Assembly (NCBI GenBank): GCA_028287235.1
Contig: JAQBQB010000009.1
Coordinates: 62,001 to 126,000 of the forward strand
Direction: 5' to 3'
DNA: 64,000 nt
Origin: Gemmatimonadota bacterium
GTDB lineage: Bacteria; Gemmatimonadota; Gemmatimonadetes; Gemmatimonadales; Gemmatimonadaceae
Shown: positions 60,129 to 64,000 of the stretch, in pieces
Layout: each line of letters begins with the position of its first letter
Position numbering within the stretch: the stretch's first letter is position 1
The notes under the pieces: model-generated
Told to the model about the DNA's origin: nothing
Database searches by the model: none
The model's input: the letters and a program-made list of their open reading frames with translations, nothing else
Made by a program: the position numbers and the translations under genes

Positions 60129-60746
60129 ATGAACTCATTGTCCACGACGTCGGCGCTCGTCACGGTGACAGGTTGGGTGATCCTCGGCTTCATCGCGTTG
60201 CTCGAAGCGATCGTGATCTGGCTCATCGTCACGGGAAAGATCAATCTCAATCGCCTGGTCAGTGAGCCGAATGGCGATGCGAGCATGTCCCGCCTTCAGC
60301 TGTTGATCTTCACCTTCGTCATCGGAGCGTCACTGTTTCTCGTCATTGCCGGCAAGGCTCCGCCGGGGTTCCCGGACGACATCCCAGGCGGCGTCCTGAC
60401 CCTGCTGGGGATCAGCGGCTCGACGTATCTGGTGAGCAAGGGCATTCAATTCAGCTCGCCTGACGGAACGGCGGACCGTCCGCCGAGGGTTACGGTGCAG
60501 CCGAAGCAGTTGGAGACTACCGGACAGCCACACCCAATCGTTCAGCAGTTTACCGCCGCACTGGATCGAGGGCCCGATCAGCGTGTCGTATGGAGCATCG
60601 ACTCCACACCCGTGATCGGGACGATATCGTCAACTGGGCTGTACACGGGACCGAAGGGCCCTCCGGCCCAGGGTACGAAGGTCGTGATCAAGGCAGCGAG
60701 CGTCGCCGACTGCCGGGCCGTCGGGTACGCCGAGATCATCTACTAA
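60129..60746 (+). CDS. Hypothetical two/three-TM protein with C-terminal bacterial Ig-like segment
   Basis: SMSRLQLLIFTFVIGASLFLVIAGKAPPGFPDDIPGGVLTLLGISGSTYLVSKGIQ; RVVWSIDSTPVIGTISSTGLYTGPKGPPAQGTKVVIKA (Ig-like). Confidence 0.65.
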   Translation: MNSLSTTSALVTVTGWVILGFIALLEAIVIWLIVTGKINLNRLVSEPNGDASMSRLQLLIFTFVIGASLFLVIAGKAPPGFPDDIPGGVLTLLGISGSTYLVSKGIQFSSPDGTADRPPRVTVQPKQLETTGQPHPIVQQFTAALDRGPDQRVVWSIDSTPVIGTISSTGLYTGPKGPPAQGTKVVIKAASVADCRAVGYAEIIY

Positions 60747-60759
60747 TCGGAGTGGCCAC

Positions 60760-61581
60760 ATGAGCCGTCAACACTCAGCCATTGCCGCGGCCACGCTCGC
60801 CCCGCTCGCCCTGGGGCTTGCGGCAGGACAGTTCTCGTCAGTCGCTCGCGGCGGTACGCGGGCAACGGCAACCGCTGCCTCGGGAAAGACGAAGATCGCG
60901 TGCGCTGCCTCACTGCTCGCCTGCCCGGAGGCGGGTTGTGCGCACGAAGGCTCGTCCGATGCCGTCACCAATGCGCTCAAGCGCGCGGTACCTGCCGGGG
61001 GGAATCCTCGCACACTGACGCTCGACGACTTCAAGCGCTTGCAGGACGACGAGGTCGCCGCATTCGGCGACGACAAGATTGAACCCGACGAAGCCGAGCG
61101 CACGAAGGGGCTGCATGATCTCAAAGTGAACGGCGGGCGCGTCTCCGAAGGCGACCTCGTGCAGGTCGTCGGCTATCTCGTCGGGAAACCGCACGCCAAC
61201 AGTGGAGAATCGGTCAACTGCAAGTTGACCGGAGCCACGAACAACGACTTTCACCTCACGCTCGCGGATGATCCGGCGTCGGAGGAGTTCAGCGGCATCG
61301 TCGTCGAGATGACTCCACAAGCGCGCCCGAAGACGTGGACGCTGAAGCGCGTCGTCGCGGCGCAGAAGCTGGAACGGCCGGTCCTCGTGGTCGGACAGCT
61401 CTTCTACGACAACAAGCACCACGTCAACGACGATCCGGAGAACCCGACTGGCGGCGATCCAAAGCGCTTCTCGCTGTTCGAGGTGCATCCCGTCACTCAG
61501 TTCTTCGTCTGCAAGACGACCGATCCGTGTGATCCGTCGCATCCGGCGGACTGGACGACGCTCGAGACGGCTTCGCCATAG
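60760..61581 (+). CDS. Hypothetical secreted protein
   Basis: N-terminal hydrophobic segment; 273-aa ORF; LVQVVGYLVGKPHANSGESVNCKLTGATNNDFHLTLADDP suggests an OB/beta-rich fold. Confidence 0.65.
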   Translation: MSRQHSAIAAATLAPLALGLAAGQFSSVARGGTRATATAASGKTKIACAASLLACPEAGCAHEGSSDAVTNALKRAVPAGGNPRTLTLDDFKRLQDDEVAAFGDDKIEPDEAERTKGLHDLKVNGGRVSEGDLVQVVGYLVGKPHANSGESVNCKLTGATNNDFHLTLADDPASEEFSGIVVEMTPQARPKTWTLKRVVAAQKLERPVLVVGQLFYDNKHHVNDDPENPTGGDPKRFSLFEVHPVTQFFVCKTTDPCDPSHPADWTTLETASP

Positions 61582-61602
61582 GAGCCCGGGATCCTCCCTT
61601 CC

Positions 61603-61622
61603 ATCTGAGAATTTTCTCAGAT
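61603..61622. promoter_or_regulatory. 20-bp palindrome ATCTGAGAATTTTCTCAGAT, copy 2
   Basis: Identical to copy 1 at 59411-59430. Confidence 0.7.
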
Positions 61623-61711
61623 TCGCCATGGCGGTTGGGCATGGAAAGGTTATTCCTGAGGCGCATGTGCTCGTGAGTCGATGGAGCTCTTCCTCACCAC
61701 ACGCCGAGACG

Positions 61712-63019
61712 ATGGCCTCTACATCGACGCCCGGCGCTTCCGGGGAGACGCCGCCAACCGGACTCTCCCTCGAGTCGCTCTCCAAGCTCGCGCAGGCGAT
61801 TGGCTCACTGGCTGTCGCCGGCACGGTGCTGGGAGCGCTTGCGTTCGGCGTGGGATATCTCGCGGTGAAGCAGCACGACGAGACGCTCGGCGTGATCAGC
61901 ACCACGTCGTACGCCCTTTACGTGCGCACCGGCGTCGAGTTCCTGCCACGAACGCTGCAGGCCATGGCGCTCTTTCTCGGCACGAGCTTCGTGCCGGTCC
62001 TGATCCTCGTGCTTCTCGTGACGGCGATCGCGGCGGCGCGGGCGTTCGTTCCCGCGAGCACGAATGCGGGTCCGACCACGGGTACGGGTACGGGTACGAG
62101 TACGACCATGACCACTACCACGACGACGGCTCCATCCAGGATGAGTCGTGTGCTGGAAGCCTGGCCGCTCGTTCGAACACTGCTGGTCGCAGTCCTGCTG
62201 GTCGGTGGCGTCGCCATGCTCTCCTCCCAGCTGGCGCCGCTGGACTCGATCAATACGGGCCTCCTGCTCGACACCTACCATCCCGAATATGAGCGCTTCG
62301 GGACGGAAGCGTCCGAAGTTTACGGCCTGCTTCATAGACCGGCGGTTGACAGCAGCAGGCTGAAACCGGGTGGGGGCCACACCGCCACCGCTACGTCGCA
62401 GCTGTTCATCAAGTACGGGCGCAAGGCATTCCTCACGGCGATGTTCGTTTACCTCACCGCGCTCGTCAGCGCGAGCAAGCCCGCGACGGTACCGCCCCCG
62501 GAGCCAAAGCCGCTCTTGCGATCGGCGCCGTTGCGCGCGACCCAGCGAAAGGTGCTCGAGCCGATGCTCATGTTGCTCTGCGGCGTGATGGTGCTGTCGC
62601 TTCCGTTGCTCTACGGAGTGCTCTGCATCCCGACCGCGCTTCCCTGCGTCGACCTGGTCACGCCCTCGATCAAACGGCAGAAGGATTCCGAGCTGCCCGC
62701 ACGTGCACTGTCGGATCTGTCCGGAGACATCAAGGAGATCGTGCTGTTCCGATGGGGAGATCAGGCGGAGGGGCAGGCGTACACGCTCGAGCGCGTCGGC
62801 GCCCAGCAGGTGACACAGGTAAACGGCACTCGCTGCGTCGAGGGCAACATGCTTCACGAGAAGGTGATCGCCTGGAGGATGACGCACTCTCCGGATGAAT
62901 CACTCAAGCCCACCGTGGCGACCAAGGCGAGGCGCGCGGCTTCGAGCGTCACCCCGGTCGTCGCCCAGGCTCAGTCGCCGCAAGTCACGACGGCGAGACC
63001 CGCGCGGGGCCGGCCGTGA
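61712..63019 (+). CDS. Multi-TM hypothetical protein with Thr-rich linker
   Basis: MASTSTPGASGETPPTGLSLESLSKLAQAIGSLAVAGTVLGALAFGVGYLAV; Thr/Gly linker PTTGTGTGTSTTMTTTTTTAPS; several TM segments. Confidence 0.6.
   Translation: MASTSTPGASGETPPTGLSLESLSKLAQAIGSLAVAGTVLGALAFGVGYLAVKQHDETLGVISTTSYALYVRTGVEFLPRTLQAMALFLGTSFVPVLILVLLVTAIAAARAFVPASTNAGPTTGTGTGTSTTMTTTTTTAPSRMSRVLEAWPLVRTLLVAVLLVGGVAMLSSQLAPLDSINTGLLLDTYHPEYERFGTEASEVYGLLHRPAVDSSRLKPGGGHTATATSQLFIKYGRKAFLTAMFVYLTALVSASKPATVPPPEPKPLLRSAPLRATQRKVLEPMLMLLCGVMVLSLPLLYGVLCIPTALPCVDLVTPSIKRQKDSELPARALSDLSGDIKEIVLFRWGDQAEGQAYTLERVGAQQVTQVNGTRCVEGNMLHEKVIAWRMTHSPDESLKPTVATKARRAASSVTPVVAQAQSPQVTTARPARGRP
62080..62106 (+). repeat. Short tandem repeat of GGGTAC-type hexamers inside the CDS
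   Basis: cgggtacgggtacgggtacgagtacga encoding TGTGTGTSTT. Confidence 0.7.
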
Positions 63020-63549
63020 ACAGGATCATCATGGGGTGCGTCGCGTCGCTGCTCGGAGCCTCTCTCGCGGCCAATGGCCGCGCGCAGTCTGCCACACGCG
63101 AAGTGACCACGACTACGGCGAAGGCGACGACCGTGAGCGTGAAGCTCCAGCCTCCGCCCGGGAACCAACCAGTCGTCGTCGGGGGCAGAGCGCTGTTCCT
63201 CATGGCGCCGTGCATCGACGACGAGGACGTATCCTGCTTTCCCGTCATCAGGATTCGACTCGATCCCGACGATGGCGAGCTATCCGAAGGGACCTCGGTG
63301 CAGATGTGGTTGATGCGCCTGGATGGCGCCTCGGAGATGCAGCCCGTCACCGTACTGCCCAGTCATCCAGCTGGCGCCGCGCATTGGCAACTCGGCAGGG
63401 AGTACCAGCACTACAAGGTACTGCCGTGGAGCAAGGCGCATCCGCCGTGGCGGAGTGCCACCGAGCAGATCTTTCAGTTTCGCGTCGCGTTCGATGGCGG
63501 AACGGGACAGAGCATGCCGTTTCGCCTCGTACAGCTTTCCTCACCATAG
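63016..63549 (+). CDS. Secreted hypothetical protein
   Basis: Signal peptide MNRIIMGCVASLLGASLAANGRAQS; overlaps the preceding stop by 4 nt. Confidence 0.65.
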   Translation: MNRIIMGCVASLLGASLAANGRAQSATREVTTTTAKATTVSVKLQPPPGNQPVVVGGRALFLMAPCIDDEDVSCFPVIRIRLDPDDGELSEGTSVQMWLMRLDGASEMQPVTVLPSHPAGAAHWQLGREYQHYKVLPWSKAHPPWRSATEQIFQFRVAFDGGTGQSMPFRLVQLSSP

Positions 63550-63575
63550 CTCGATCGCTCAAACCGGAGACTCAG

Positions 63576-64000
63576 ATGCGGCCTTGGGTGAATCGCAGTC
63601 GTGCGGCGGACGTCCGCCACATCGCTTTCACGTGCGTGCTCACCGTCGTGATGGCGCTCGACGCATCGCATCAGCCAGCGGGCGGACAGGACATGGTGCT
63701 GCGAGGCGGCGGTGATACGGTGCGAATCGGCGCGGGAAGAATCGCGGCGAGTGATTCGCTGCCCGCCAGGTTTTCACTCCGGCGCATGGCCGGAGCCAAT
63801 GTCGCCGCCATGACCGTTCGGGCGCGCATGCTTCCAACTCGGACCCAGCTCCTGGGCTTGAGTGTGTTCGCGCTTCGCGACAGCGTGCCGGGCGAGTCAC
63901 CGCTCTGTCAAGCGGAGGGCTTCGGCCCGGTCGTCCAGTGCCGAGCGGTGTTCGCCGACACTCGAACGAGCTCGTACCTGGTGATGGTGAGTCACGGCGG
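63576..64000 (+). CDS. Secreted hypothetical protein, partial (runs off right edge)
   Basis: Open frame MRPWVNRSRAADVRHIAFTCVLTVVMALDASHQPAGGQDMVLRGGGDTVRIGAGRIAAS... to window end; absent from the ORF track. Confidence 0.55.
   Translation, partial: MRPWVNRSRAADVRHIAFTCVLTVVMALDASHQPAGGQDMVLRGGGDTVRIGAGRIAASDSLPARFSLRRMAGANVAAMTVRARMLPTRTQLLGLSVFALRDSVPGESPLCQAEGFGPVVQCRAVFADTRTSSYLVMVSHG

Overview
High-GC bacterial chromosome segment, probably Gemmatimonadota; the taxon is inferred from gene style and was not tested. Most of the window is housekeeping or metabolic genes plus secreted proteins: CorA, a ~10-gene MoxR/DUF58/DUF4159 operon, GGDEF-TPR, PQQ dehydrogenase, M3 peptidase, GlyRS, Ser/Thr kinase, YpdA-like reductase, PurA, DapA-like, PilT, TrpS, FtcD, sensor kinases, an EXORDIUM-like protein, a subtilase and others. 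Accessory features: (i) an islet at ~55.19-57.26 kb with a frameshifted tyrosine-integrase remnant and a 'mobile mystery protein A/B' pair (Xre-HTH plus Fic). The AT-rich region between them carries four 16-bp dyads ATAGA-N6-TCTAT spaced exactly 33 bp apart. (ii) A ~236-bp imperfect palindrome starting at the stop codon of an S23/four-helix-bundle gene, with a similar palindrome at the 3' end of the GGDEF gene. (iii) A ~197-bp MITE-like inverted repeat. (iv) A ubiquitin-like beta-grasp protein embedded in the MoxR operon. (v) A patatin/membrane/secreted hypothetical locus at ~58-64 kb with two identical 20-bp palindromes. (vi) A textbook intrinsic terminator inside the purA leader. No rRNA, tRNA or CRISPR array was recognised. 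All calls come from reading the sequence; no database search was run.
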